The position numbers and the translations under genes are program-made. Under the pieces are notes generated by a model, which saw only the letters and a program-made list of their open reading frames with translations, had not been told where the DNA came from and searched no databases. From Streptomyces olivaceoviridis (GTDB taxonomy: Bacteria; Actinomycetota; Actinomycetes; Streptomycetales; Streptomycetaceae), in the NCBI RefSeq assembly GCF_014650115.1, contig NZ_BMUI01000021.1, forward strand, positions 85,993 through 149,992: a stretch of DNA of 64,000 nucleotides, in the 5' to 3' direction. Shown here piece by piece: positions 15,661 through 24,442 of this stretch. Position 1 is the stretch's first letter; each line of letters starts with the position of its first letter.

Positions 15661-16986
15661 TCAGGAGGTGTGCCGGAACAGCCCCGCCGGCACGGCCGCG
15701 GCGAGGACGCCGTAGCCCTCGGGGTTGAGGTGCAGCCAGTCCCCGGCGTGCAGCGCGGGCTGGAGCCGGTCGGGGACCTCGGGGTCCCGTACCGCCCGGT
15801 CGAAGTCGAGCACCGCGTCGAAGTGGCCGGGGGTGCGGATCCAGGCGTTGACGCGCTGCCGGGCGGCCTCCCGCTCGCCGGCCGGATCGTCGTACGGGGT
15901 GCTGCCGCTGAACGGGGTGAGGGTCGCGCCGTAGACCCGGATGCCCTGGGCGTGGGCGCGGACGACGATCTGCCGGTACCCGGCGATCAGGCCGTCGGTG
16001 ACCGCGCGCTGCGCTTCGGGGGTGGCGTCGGCGGTGCCGATGTCGTTGACGCCCTCGAAGAGGATCAGCCAGGCCACGCCGCTGCGGGAGAGGACGTCCC
16101 GGTCGAGGCGGGCGAGGACGTTGGGGCCGAGCCCGTCGTTGAGGACGCGGTTGCCGCCGGCCGCCTGGTTGAGGACGGCGATGTCCGAGGTGGCGGGGTT
16201 GCCGTGCAGGCGGTCGTAGAACTGGTCGGGCCAGCGGTCGTTGCCGTTGGTGGTGGAGCCGCGTCCGTCGGTGAGGGAGTCGCCGACCAGGGCGACCGCC
16301 TCGGTACGGCCGGAGGCCAGCACCTCGACGTCGCTGAGCAGGTACCAGTGGTCGACGGCGGTCGCGCCGGGGAGGTCCTGGTCGTGCGTGTGGTCGCCGT
16401 GCGCGAGGTACGACGTGGTGCGCGAGCCGGGATGGGAGGTGAGCGCGAGCGACGCCTGGCCGCGCGCGGTGTACGCCGTCACCGTCAGCTCGGACCCGGC
16501 GCGCAGCTCGAAGTCGAGGGGGTCGGAGACCATCTGGGCGCCCACCGGGACGGTCGTGGAGTCCCGGCCGGCGAAGGTGACCCGGCGCAGGGTCCCGGGT
16601 TCGACCGCATCGGCCCCGGCCCTGCCGTCGCGGGGCAGGGCCACGGTGACGGCGGTCAGCGGCAGCGGGGTGTCGCCGTACGCGTTGGAGAACCGCAGCC
16701 GGATGCGGGGGCCGCCGGCGGTGACGCGCACCGTCTGCCGCAGGGTGGTGTCGACGAGCACCGACTTCTCGCCGGTGTACGGCGCGGGCGGCAGGTTGGC
16801 GGGCTCGGTCAGCTGGGGCATGCCGGTCCAGGTGTTCACCCAGTGCCGGCCGGGGCCGGCCGCGGCGGTGGCCGGAGCCGTCCTCTTGACCAGCGCCGTG
16901 AGCGCTGAGGCCGTCACGGCGAGGGCGAGGACGAGGACGCAGGTGCTGAGGACGGTGGCGAGCGGTGTTCTGCTGGGCGACTTCAC
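15661..16986 (-). CDS. Secreted SGNH/GDSL-family hydrolase
   Basis: A 441-residue exported esterase. Residues 1-45 form a signal peptide or anchor (basic start, hydrophobic TVLSTCVLVLALAVTASAL, then Ala-rich). A beta-rich N-terminal module (residues 50-220) begins WVNTWTGMPQ. The SGNH hydrolase domain follows, with GDSLTDG near residues 235-241, the GGN oxyanion block, GVND near residue 312 and the catalytic DWLHLN near residue 412. This architecture is common among Streptomyces secreted lipases and carbohydrate esterases; the substrate is not predictable. It lies downstream of, and on the same strand as, the CBM2 esterase, but a strong hairpin separates them. Confidence 0.88.
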   Translation of the reverse strand: MKSPSRTPLATVLSTCVLVLALAVTASALTALVKRTAPATAAAGPGRHWVNTWTGMPQLTEPANLPPAPYTGEKSVLVDTTLRQTVRVTAGGPRIRLRFSNAYGDTPLPLTAVTVALPRDGRAGADAVEPGTLRRVTFAGRDSTTVPVGAQMVSDPLDFELRAGSELTVTAYTARGQASLALTSHPGSRTTSYLAHGDHTHDQDLPGATAVDHWYLLSDVEVLASGRTEAVALVGDSLTDGRGSTTNGNDRWPDQFYDRLHGNPATSDIAVLNQAAGGNRVLNDGLGPNVLARLDRDVLSRSGVAWLILFEGVNDIGTADATPEAQRAVTDGLIAGYRQIVVRAHAQGIRVYGATLTPFSGSTPYDDPAGEREAARQRVNAWIRTPGHFDAVLDFDRAVRDPEVPDRLQPALHAGDWLHLNPEGYGVLAAAVPAGLFRHTS

Positions 16987-17070
16987 GGAGACCTTTCCGG
17001 GGTGCGGGGCGACGGCGGGTGCCGGATGTGCGGAGCTGACAGGCGGGGCTGCCCGAGGCTCCGGTGCGGC

Positions 17071-17112
17071 GGGGCGCGCGCCGACGGCTCATGCCGTTGC
17101 GGTGCGCGCCCC
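17071..17112 (-). terminator. Terminator of the CBM2 esterase gene
   Basis: Nested inverted repeats: outer arms GGGGCGCGC / GCGCGCCCC (17071-17079, 17104-17112) and an inner ACGGC-TCAT-GCCGT. They lie immediately after the stop codon of the leftward esterase gene. Confidence 0.65.
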
Positions 17113-17116
17113 CGGG

Positions 17117-18433
17117 TCATCGACCGACCGTGCACGCACTGCCGTTGAGGCCGAAGGCGGCCGGTGCCGCGCTGTCGCCGGTGTGCGTGGCCTGGTAGCC
17201 GATGGTCACGCTCGCGCCGGGGGCGAGGGTGGCGTTGTACGAGGCGTTGGTCGCCGTCACGGCGCCGGAGTTCGGGCCGAAGGTGGCGTTCCAGCCGTTG
17301 GTGATGGTCTGGCCCGCCGGGAGGGTGAAGCCGAGCTTCCAGCCGTTCAGCGCGGTCGTACCGGTGTTGGTGACGGTCACGGAGGCGGTCAGACCGGTGC
17401 TCCAGGCGCTGACGCCGGCCGTGACCTCGCAGGCACCGGCGGGCGGTTGCGGGGTGGTGCCGCCGCCGTCGAGACCGAAGAAGGTGAGTGCCCGGGAGGC
17501 CATACCCGGGCCGTAGAGGTTGTGGCCGACGCCCTGGAGGCTGATCGCCTCGACGGGAGCCCGGTCACCGGTGGCGCCGTAGCGGGTGCGGGTCCAGCCG
17601 GAGACGGGGGTGTCGGTCGCGGCCGGGGTCTGGCCCACGCCGAGCACGTTCGTCCACTGCTTGATCTCCTCCCCGAAGTCGGGGTAGCGCAGGGTGTCGT
17701 CCGCGGTGCCGTGCCACAACTGCATCCGGGGGCGCGGACCGGTGTAGCCGGGGTGGGCGGCACGCACGAGGTTGCCCCACTCCTGCGGGGTGTGGCTGAC
17801 GGTGCCGCCGGCGCAGGCGCTGTTCCACTCGGAGCCGTCGGTGGTGGCGAAGCAGCCGAAGGGGACCCCGGAGAAGGCGGCGCCCGCCGCGAACACGTCG
17901 GGGTAGTCGCCGAGCAGGACGATGGTCATCATCGCGCCGGAGGAGATGCCGATGACGAAGACCCGGCCGGTGTCGGCGGCGTAGGTGCGGGTCGCCCAGT
18001 CGACCATGGACCGGATGCCGACGGGGTCGCTGCCGCCGTCGCGGCGGAGCGCCTGCGGGGAGGAGACGTCGAAGCACTTGCCGGCGCGGGTCACCGACGG
18101 GTACACGACGACGAACCCGTACCGGTCGGCCAGCGAGGCCCATTCGGTGCCGGAGTACATCGCGGAGGCGGAGCCGCCGCACCAGTGCACGGCCACCACG
18201 ACCGCCGGGTGCGGGGTGACGTCGCCCGGTGCGTAGACGTACATCCGGAGGTTGCTGGGGTTGGTGCCGAAGCCGGTGACCTCCGTGAGCGTGGCCGTGG
18301 GGACGGCCCGCTCCCGGGCCGTGGCCGGGGGCGCGGCGAGGGCCAGTGCCGCGAGGAGCGGCAGGAGGGCACCCAGGAGGGCGACGAGTGCCTCGCGGGG
18401 GCCGGTTCTTGAGCGGTGCGGTGTGGGGGGCAC
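17117..18433 (-). CDS. Secreted PHA-depolymerase/acetylxylan-esterase-type enzyme with CBM2
   Basis: A 438-residue exported alpha/beta hydrolase. A signal sequence covers about residues 1-40 (hydrophobic ALVALLGALLPLLAALALA). The catalytic domain is of the LpqC/type-1 PHB depolymerase and feruloyl/acetylxylan esterase family, with the oxyanion motif HWCGGSA and the lipase box GISSG (nucleophile Ser near 164). A C-terminal family 2 carbohydrate-binding module (about residues 340-438) carries the typical WSTGL, LNGWKLGF, NGWNATF and GFNGS-like blocks and would bind cellulose or xylan. GTG 18433 is preferred because the family-like N-terminus starts there. A CebR-like operator lies 96 bases upstream. 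Together these favour a plant-cell-wall esterase over a true PHA depolymerase. Confidence 0.85.
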   Translation of the reverse strand: MPPTPHRSRTGPREALVALLGALLPLLAALALAAPPATARERAVPTATLTEVTGFGTNPSNLRMYVYAPGDVTPHPAVVVAVHWCGGSASAMYSGTEWASLADRYGFVVVYPSVTRAGKCFDVSSPQALRRDGGSDPVGIRSMVDWATRTYAADTGRVFVIGISSGAMMTIVLLGDYPDVFAAGAAFSGVPFGCFATTDGSEWNSACAGGTVSHTPQEWGNLVRAAHPGYTGPRPRMQLWHGTADDTLRYPDFGEEIKQWTNVLGVGQTPAATDTPVSGWTRTRYGATGDRAPVEAISLQGVGHNLYGPGMASRALTFFGLDGGGTTPQPPAGACEVTAGVSAWSTGLTASVTVTNTGTTALNGWKLGFTLPAGQTITNGWNATFGPNSGAVTATNASYNATLAPGASVTIGYQATHTGDSAAPAAFGLNGSACTVGR

Positions 18434-18528
18434 GTCACTCGTCCCTTCGGATCGCGGCTCGTGCGAGGGCGCGCTGCGTGCGCGTCGTGCGAGGAACACC
18501 CGGCATCGTGGCATGGACACGCGGTTCT

Positions 18529-18542
18529 TGGAAGCGCTCCCA
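18529..18542. promoter_or_regulatory. CebR-like operator (cellulose-utilisation regulon)
   Basis: TGGAAGCGCTCCCA matches 13 of 14 bases of the CebR consensus TGGGAGCGCTCCCA known from Streptomyces. It is 96 bases upstream of the CBM2 esterase start, a suitable place for repression relieved by cello-oligosaccharides. Confidence 0.7.
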
Positions 18543-18590
18543 CGGCACTCCCCGGCCGACCGGAACCGCGCTGCGCGACCCGTTGACCAG

Positions 18591-18600
18591 AAAGCGCTTG
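18591..18600. promoter_or_regulatory. Second LacI-type half-palindrome AAAGCGCTTG
   Basis: AAGCGCTT is a perfect 8-bp palindrome with the CGCT-type core of LacI/GalR-family sites, 49 bases beyond the CebR-like box. It may be a weaker second site for the same or a related repressor. Confidence 0.35.
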
Positions 18601-18740
18601 CACCCTACGGTCTGTTCATCAGCGTGACCGACCGGCGCCCCAACGGGCCTCGGCAGCCACCGAACCCCCACCAGCGTTCCGTATGACATACGTGATTCAC
18701 GTACACGACCGAGCCCACGCGGGACCCCACCCGGATCCGC

Positions 18741-18917
18741 ACGAGCTCTACCTACAAGGGCAGCAAGCTCGTCGGCGTCAACACCAACTACGGCGGCAGC
18801 GCGACCCTGAGGAACGTCACCATCGTCGGGGACACCGGCAAGGAGCCGACCACGAACGGCTCGGGGCCGGACGGCACGTACTGCGAGTACTCCAGCTCGG
18901 ACATCACCTACAAGTGA
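18741..18917 (+). pseudogene. 3'-terminal remnant of a PL3 pectate lyase gene
   Basis: One frame reads 58 codons to a TGA and encodes a pectate-lyase-like C-terminus: YKGSKLVGVNTNYGGSATL, RNVTIVGDTGKEP, GSGPDGTYCEYSSSDITYK (short blocks). This is what I recall of the end of family PL3 (PelC-like) pectate lyases of actinomycetes. The usual middle segment with the CQ-YKGN block appears deleted between GDT and EPT. Upstream the frame is closed and shows no lyase sequence, so the rest has been lost. It lies beside the CBM2 esterase, consistent with an old plant-wall-degradation locus. Confidence 0.7.
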
Positions 18918-19031
18918 TCGCCGCCCGCGCGGCCCGGACACCGTGGTGAGCGGGACGCCCGCGCCGGTGCGCGGCGGTCCCACGTCCCGGCGGGGTCGTC
19001 ACGGCAGGCTGGACCACCCCCGGTCGTGCGG

Positions 19032-19802
19032 TCAGCGTTCGCCTTCCGCTTCCAAGGCACCCAGGGTCGCGGCCAGTTCCCGCCGGTAGTCGGCGTAGGC
19101 CGTCCGCAGGTCCTCCCCCGGCCAGTCGGGGGGCAGCAGCACGGCCGGCAGGACCGGGTCGGTGAGCAGGTGCCGGACGGCCGCCGCGTAGGCGGTGAGC
19201 CGCACGGCCGGGTGGTCGGCCCCGGTCGCGCGGGTGAACAGGGAGCGCGCGGTGGCCGCCCAGTCGGCCAGCGGCCAGAGCCGGGCGGCAAGCTCGCGCG
19301 GGGGCTCGTCGGGGCGCGCGGTGTACGTCAGCGCCACCTGGCGCAGGTCACCCGGCAGCGGGCGGTCGAGGTTCGCCGGGCGCAGCCAGACGCCCTCGCG
19401 GAGTTCGGCCAGGCGCAGGGCGGTCAGCCGGGCGCGCAGGTCGGCGCGTTCGGCGGGGCCGCGGCCCGTCGCCGTGATCACCACCATCTCCCAGTCGCCG
19501 TCCCACGCGCGCGTGCGGGGACGCACGGCTTCGTCCTGGCGTCGTTGCCGGGCCAGCAGCCGGTCGCTGAGCCGGTAGACGGCGTCGCCGCGCCGGAGGT
19601 CGCCGGCGGCCACCATCCGGCTCAGCGCGGCCCGCAGCGTGGAGCCGCCGACCCCGAACGGCTCCACCAGCCGGACCAGGTCCTTCACCGGCAGCCGGGG
19701 CGGATGCACGCCGAGGAGCAGGCTCAGCACGACCGATCGGGCCGACAGCGGTCGCAGGCCGGCCGCGTCCGCGTCCGGCCCCGCGGGGACGTTCATGCGC
19801 AT
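19032..19802 (-). CDS. PaaX-family transcriptional regulator
   Basis: A 256-residue regulator with an N-terminal winged helix (LSARSVVLSLLLG, then VGGSTLRAALSRMVAAGDL) and a longer C-terminal effector and dimerisation part beginning WDGDWEMVVI, typical of PaaX. Classical PaaX binds phenylacetyl-CoA and represses the phenylacetate genes. Here the only neighbour is the divergent acyl-CoA dehydrogenase, so an acyl-CoA ligand is a reasonable guess. Starts at 19802 or 19796 are both possible; neither has a strong ribosome binding site. The 63-base divergent spacer holds an inverted repeat. Confidence 0.85.
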   Translation of the reverse strand: MRMNVPAGPDADAAGLRPLSARSVVLSLLLGVHPPRLPVKDLVRLVEPFGVGGSTLRAALSRMVAAGDLRRGDAVYRLSDRLLARQRRQDEAVRPRTRAWDGDWEMVVITATGRGPAERADLRARLTALRLAELREGVWLRPANLDRPLPGDLRQVALTYTARPDEPPRELAARLWPLADWAATARSLFTRATGADHPAVRLTAYAAAVRHLLTDPVLPAVLLPPDWPGEDLRTAYADYRRELAATLGALEAEGER

Positions 19803-19829
19803 GGCCCCGTACTGTACGTGCGTTCCCTT

Positions 19830-19865
19830 GTTGCATCATTGCTGCAGCCGTAGGAAGAGTGCAAC
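19830..19865. promoter_or_regulatory. GTTGCA...TGCAAC inverted repeat in the PaaX-AidB spacer
   Basis: GTTGCA (19830-19835) and TGCAAC (19860-19865) are exact reverse complements 24 bases apart. The right arm touches the start codon of the acyl-CoA dehydrogenase gene. This is a plausible PaaX-type operator. Confidence 0.5.
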
Positions 19866-21554
19866 ATGGCAGTCATGGTCTCGTTTTCCGAGCAGTCGAA
19901 GCTGCCGTCGCCGTCCCAGCCGTCGTACGCCACGCACGACGTGACCAATCAGCCCCCGCCGCTCGCCCCCTACGACGCCTCCGACGACCCGGCCCTGCTG
20001 GAGGGGCTGCGCCGGGAGGGCGCGGAGTGGGCCGAGGAGGACGTCCGGCGGCTGGGGGCGCGCGCCGGCAGCGCGGAGGCGCAGGAGTGGGGCGAGCTGG
20101 CGAACCGGTACGAGCCGGTGCTGCGCACCCACGACCGCTACGGCCACCGTGTCGACGAGGTGGAGTTCCACCCCAGCTGGCACCACCTGATGCGGACGGC
20201 GGTCGCCGAGGGCCTGGCCGGTGCCCCGTGGGCCGACGACCGGCCGGGCGCGCACGTCGCCCGGACCGCGGGCGGTCTGGTGTGGGGGCACACGGAGGCC
20301 GGACACGGCTGCCCCACGTCGATGACGTACGCCGCCGTGCCCGCCCTGCGCGCACAGCCGGATCTCGCCAAGCTGTACGAGCCGCTGCTCACCAGCCGGG
20401 AGTACGACCCCCGGCTGCGCGTTCCGGCCGAGAAACCCGGGCTGCTCGCCGGGATGGGCATGACCGAGAAGCAGGGCGGCTCCGACGTCCGGACGAACTC
20501 CACCACGGCCACGCCCACCGGGGAGGCGGGCGTCTACACGCTGCGCGGGCACAAGTGGTTCACGTCGGCGCCGATGTGCGACGTCTTCCTGGTGCTCGCA
20601 CAGGCCCCGGGCGGGCTGTCGTGCTTCCTGGTGCCGCGCGTCCTGCCGGACGGCAGCCGCAACACCTTCCGCATCCAGCGGCTGAAGGACAAGCTCGGCA
20701 ACCGGTCCAACGCCTCCTCGGAGCCGGAGTTCGACCGGACCGTGGCCTGGCTGGTGGGCCCTGAGGGGCGGGGGGTGAAGACGATCATCGAGATGGTCAA
20801 CTGCACCCGTCTGGACTGTGTGATGTCCTCGGCGACCCTGATGCGCAAGACGCTGGTCGAGGCGGGGCACCACGCCCGGTACCGCAGCGCGTTCGGCGCC
20901 CGGCTGGTCGACCAGCCGTTGATGCGCAACGTCCTGGCCGATCTCGCGCTGGAGTCGGAGGCGGCGACGACGCTCACGCTGCGGCTGGCCGGCGCGGCCG
21001 ACCGCGCGGTGCGCGGGGACGCCGGCGAGCGGGCCTTCCGGCGCATCGCCACCGCCGTCGGCAAGTACTGGGTCACCAAGCGGGGCCCGGCCTTCACCGC
21101 CGAGGCCCTGGAGTGCCTGGGCGGGAACGGGTACGTGGAGGACTCCGGCATGCCCCGGCACTACCGGGAGGCCCCGCTGCTGTCGATCTGGGAGGGCTCC
21201 GGCAACGTCAACGCGCTCGACGTGCTGCGCGCCCTGGGCCGCGAACCGGACACCGCCGAGGCGCTGTTCGCCGAACTCGCCCTCGCGCGCGGGGCGGACA
21301 CCCGGCTCGACACGGCCGTGGCCGCGCTCAAGCGCGATGTGGCCGGAACCGATCAGGTGGGCGCTCGCCGGCTGGTCGAGCGGATGGCGCTCGCGCTCCA
21401 GGCATCCCTGCTCGTCCGGCACGCTCCGCACCCGGTCGCGGACGCCTTCTGCGCGAGCCGGCTGGGCGGCGACTGGGGCCACTCGTTCGGCACCCTGCCG
21501 GCGGGAACCGACCTCGACGCCGTCCTGGGGCGCACCCTGCCCGACCGGAACTGA
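19866..21554 (+). CDS. AidB-like acyl-CoA dehydrogenase family flavoprotein
   Basis: A 562-residue protein of the acyl-CoA dehydrogenase superfamily, close to the AidB branch. It is longer than the standard 380-residue enzymes and carries an extra N-terminal region (residues 1-120, NQPPPLAPYD). AidB hallmarks are GMTEKQGGSDVRTN, GHKWFTSAPMCD, LKDKLGNRSNASSE and LECLGGNGYVED with WEGSGNVNALD. E. coli AidB acts in the adaptive response to alkylation, while other members oxidise branched acyl-CoAs. The divergent PaaX-type regulator argues for acyl-CoA catabolism or a stress response tied to it. ATG 19866 directly abuts an inverted repeat. Confidence 0.88.
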   Translation: MAVMVSFSEQSKLPSPSQPSYATHDVTNQPPPLAPYDASDDPALLEGLRREGAEWAEEDVRRLGARAGSAEAQEWGELANRYEPVLRTHDRYGHRVDEVEFHPSWHHLMRTAVAEGLAGAPWADDRPGAHVARTAGGLVWGHTEAGHGCPTSMTYAAVPALRAQPDLAKLYEPLLTSREYDPRLRVPAEKPGLLAGMGMTEKQGGSDVRTNSTTATPTGEAGVYTLRGHKWFTSAPMCDVFLVLAQAPGGLSCFLVPRVLPDGSRNTFRIQRLKDKLGNRSNASSEPEFDRTVAWLVGPEGRGVKTIIEMVNCTRLDCVMSSATLMRKTLVEAGHHARYRSAFGARLVDQPLMRNVLADLALESEAATTLTLRLAGAADRAVRGDAGERAFRRIATAVGKYWVTKRGPAFTAEALECLGGNGYVEDSGMPRHYREAPLLSIWEGSGNVNALDVLRALGREPDTAEALFAELALARGADTRLDTAVAALKRDVAGTDQVGARRLVERMALALQASLLVRHAPHPVADAFCASRLGGDWGHSFGTLPAGTDLDAVLGRTLPDRN

Positions 21555-21708
21555 CCCCTTCGCGCGCGCGTGCCGGGCGACCGCGTCCGGTGGCCGGTCA
21601 CCGCCGACGGATCGCACACAGTCAGCGTGCGGTTCCGGACCGTTGTCAGTGCCGTGGTGCACACTCCCGATCAGGTGCCACTCGTCTGGGGAGGACAGGG
21701 AGGACAAC

Positions 21709-23709
21709 GTGTTCACGGGGATCGACGAGGTCGACTGGGCCTCGCTGCGGCACGCGCACGGCAGAGCGGAGGACGTGCCCGGGTGGTTACGGGCCCTGGC
21801 GTCCCCGGACACCGTCGAGCGGGCGACCGCGCTCGACGGGCTGTACGACGCGGTGCACCACGCGGGGAGGGTGTACGAGGCGACGCTGGCCTGCGTGCCC
21901 TTCCTGTTCGCGCTGGCGGCCCGCGAGGAGGTACCGGACCGGGGCTGCATCGTGGAGCTGCTGGTCGGCATCGGCGGGGAGGGCGACGGGAGCGCGGGCG
22001 CGGGAGGCGCGGCGAACGCGGCGTGGGAGGCGGTACGCGCCGGTGCCGACGCCTTCGTCACGCTCGCCGGGGACCCGGATCCGGTGGTGCGCCGGGCGGC
22101 GGCCGGGGCCCTGGTGCGGTTCCTGGACGACCCCGTGCGGGTCCTGGGGCTGCTGCGCCGGCGACTGCGGGCCGAGCGGGACGACCACGTGCTGCCGGCC
22201 CTGACGGAGGCACTCGCCCTGTTCGCGCGCCGGTATCCCGCCCTCGCCGACGACGCGCTGGACCTCCTGGCCGAACAGAGCGCGCCGCCCTACGCGCCGG
22301 GCCCCCGGCTCGCGGCACTCGGCCAGCTCGCGCTCCACGCGCCCGTCCGGCTCCCCGCCGACCTGGTGCCCACGGCGGTCCGGCTGCTGCGCGAGCGGTC
22401 CGCGCACCGCCGGCCGCCCGCGGAGCGCGCCGGAACGGACACCCTGGTGCGCCGGATACGGCGGCTGCGTCCCTCGGACGAACAGGGCGCCGTGCTGCTG
22501 CGCACCCTGCACAGCGCGCTCGGAGACCGGGTGCACGACCGGATCGCCCTGCTCACCGGGCAGTTGACCAGCCCGGACCCGGTCGACCGGTGCAACGCCG
22601 TCTGGATGTCGGCGGGCCTGTTCCGTGGCTGGCGCGGCGACTACGGCGCGCCCGTCCGGCTGCTGGGCGCCCAGCTGAACACCGATCAGGACCGCCTGCG
22701 GGACGCGGCGGTCTCGGTCCTGGCGGAGCTGTACGCGCTGGCGGCGCCCGCCGCGGACGACCTGCACGCGCTGGTGAGCACCCGGCCCGACCTGTGGACG
22801 CACCGCTGGGAGCGCGGCTCCCCCACGCTGGGCGGCCCGCTCAAGGCGCTGGCCCGGACCGGCGATCCCCGCGCGGTCCCGGCCCTGGCCCAGTTGCTGG
22901 CCGGTCCGGCGGCGCCCGTCGGACTGGGCTGCGAAGCCGCGCACCTGGGCCGGGCCGCGGCCCCGCTGGCCCCCGCGCTGAGGCTCCGCCTCGGCCGTGT
23001 CCCGCTCGCCTCCCCCACCGCCGTCCGGCTCGCCGGCCCGCTGCTGACGGCTGTCAGGGCCATCGGCGACAAGGAGGCCGTGCCCGAACTGGTACGGCTG
23101 CTCTCGGGCGCCCCCGACGGCCTGGGAGCGCGGGACGCGGTCGCCGGCCAGGTGATCGAAACGCTGGCGGGACTGGGCGCCGCCGCGCAGACGGCACCGC
23201 TCCTGCGCCGGCTGTTCCACACCCGGCACGCGGCCACCGCGGCGGGCGCGCTGTGGTCGGCGGACGGGGACGCCACCACCGTACTCCCCGTGTTGCTGCG
23301 GGAGTTGGCGCGGGACGATCCCGATGCCCGGCGCGCCGCCGTCCGGCAGCTCGGCAGGCTGGGGCCGGCCGCGCGCCCCGCGCTGCCCGAGCTGCGCCGC
23401 CTGGCCCGGTCCGGACCGGTGCGGGAGCGGATACCGGCCGCGTGCGCGCTGTGGCGCGTCGCCGGGGATCCCGAACCGGTGCGGACCGTCTTCCGGTCCG
23501 CCTGGACGGCGGACCCCCGCACCCGCGGCCCGATCGCCCGGTGCCTGACCACCATGGGCCCGGCCGCGGGGCCGCTGCGCGACCTGATCACCGCGGAACT
23601 GACCCACCCACGCCGGCACACGGCCCCCGGGCGCGCGTACGGCAGACGTGACATCCCGGACGACGAGGAACTGCTGAGGAGGTGCCGGGAGGTGTTGACG
23701 CGGCTTTAG
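21709..23709 (+). CDS. HEAT-repeat protein
   Basis: A 666-residue soluble, almost entirely helical protein with recurring HEAT-type units (for example LAGDPDPVVRRAAAGALVRF, DRLRDAAVSVLAELYAL and DPDARRAAVRQLGRLGPAAR, each a separate repeat). Such solenoids act as protein-binding scaffolds; no catalytic domain is visible. The GTG at 21709, preceded by GGGAGG, is preferred over an open frame that reaches back into the acyl-CoA dehydrogenase gene. A 154-base spacer follows the upstream gene. Function unknown. Confidence 0.8.
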   Translation: MFTGIDEVDWASLRHAHGRAEDVPGWLRALASPDTVERATALDGLYDAVHHAGRVYEATLACVPFLFALAAREEVPDRGCIVELLVGIGGEGDGSAGAGGAANAAWEAVRAGADAFVTLAGDPDPVVRRAAAGALVRFLDDPVRVLGLLRRRLRAERDDHVLPALTEALALFARRYPALADDALDLLAEQSAPPYAPGPRLAALGQLALHAPVRLPADLVPTAVRLLRERSAHRRPPAERAGTDTLVRRIRRLRPSDEQGAVLLRTLHSALGDRVHDRIALLTGQLTSPDPVDRCNAVWMSAGLFRGWRGDYGAPVRLLGAQLNTDQDRLRDAAVSVLAELYALAAPAADDLHALVSTRPDLWTHRWERGSPTLGGPLKALARTGDPRAVPALAQLLAGPAAPVGLGCEAAHLGRAAAPLAPALRLRLGRVPLASPTAVRLAGPLLTAVRAIGDKEAVPELVRLLSGAPDGLGARDAVAGQVIETLAGLGAAAQTAPLLRRLFHTRHAATAAGALWSADGDATTVLPVLLRELARDDPDARRAAVRQLGRLGPAARPALPELRRLARSGPVRERIPAACALWRVAGDPEPVRTVFRSAWTADPRTRGPIARCLTTMGPAAGPLRDLITAELTHPRRHTAPGRAYGRRDIPDDEELLRRCREVLTRL

Positions 23710-23854
23710 GGCCTGCCCGACGGTTCCGCTCTGGCGCGCGAGGCCGAGGAGCCCTGCGGCGCTGCCGCGGCCCGGCCCGCTTCCCCACGCCGTGGAGCGG
23801 GCCGCCGACGGTATCCGGAACCCCTCCCGGGCCGGGCCGACGTACCCCGGCGGG

Positions 23855-24442
23855 TCAGACCGTTCGGCCCCACTGGGGGCCCAGCCGGGCCCATTCCGCG
23901 TCCCAGGCCTCCATGCGCCGGTGTTCCAGACGGCTCCGCACGGCCAGGCCGGCGACGAAGGGGACGGCGGCGGTGCTCGCGCCGACCAGGAGGCCTATCA
24001 GGGTGGACCGGAACGCGGCCTCGGAGGCGGTGGTGGGGCGGGAGACCAGGTGGCCCTTCGGGTCGGTCCAGACGGTGACCGGTGTACCGGGCTTGCTGCC
24101 GGGCTCCACCCGGGTCCGGCCGGTGTGGGCGGAGCCGTCGGTGACCGTCCAGCGGACCTCGGCCCAGATCCGTTCCCCGGCGGAGGCACGGCTGCTGTGC
24201 GCCGGGGACTTCCCCGGGACCTGCGCGACGACCCGGGCCACGGTGGGCCGCCAGGTGGCCCGCTCCCGGGCGAGTCCGTGCTCCACCGAGCCGGCCGCCG
24301 CCAGGCCGGCGAGCACGCCCGCCAGGACGGTCAGCAGACAGGCGCCGAGCACCACCCAGGCCTCCACGACGTCGGCCCGGCGCTTGAGCGGGTTGCGCCG
24401 CCAGCGCCACAGCCACACCTTCGGACCACGGAACGCCTTCAA
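23855..24442 (-). CDS. Rv1733c-like two-helix membrane protein
   Basis: A protein of about 195 residues with a basic N-terminus (VWLWRWRRNPLKRR), one membrane helix near residues 35-60, an extracytoplasmic domain of about 85 residues and a second helix near residues 148-172. This is the layout of the mycobacterial Rv1733c family. The start is debatable. GAGGAGG at 24449-24455 directly abuts the ATG at 24448, which is too close, but is well spaced for the TTG at 24442. A GTG at 24457 has no ribosome binding site. TTG is therefore chosen. Function unknown. Confidence 0.72.
   Translation of the reverse strand: MKAFRGPKVWLWRWRRNPLKRRADVVEAWVVLGACLLTVLAGVLAGLAAAGSVEHGLARERATWRPTVARVVAQVPGKSPAHSSRASAGERIWAEVRWTVTDGSAHTGRTRVEPGSKPGTPVTVWTDPKGHLVSRPTTASEAAFRSTLIGLLVGASTAAVPFVAGLAVRSRLEHRRMEAWDAEWARLGPQWGRTV

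Larger units (their letters stand above)
18434..18740. other. Regulatory spacer upstream of the CBM2 esterase
   Basis: This 307-base spacer holds the CebR-like box (18529-18542), a second AAGCGCTT palindrome (18592-18599) and A+T-richer stretches that could be the leftward promoter. I see no coding sequence in it. Confidence 0.5.
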
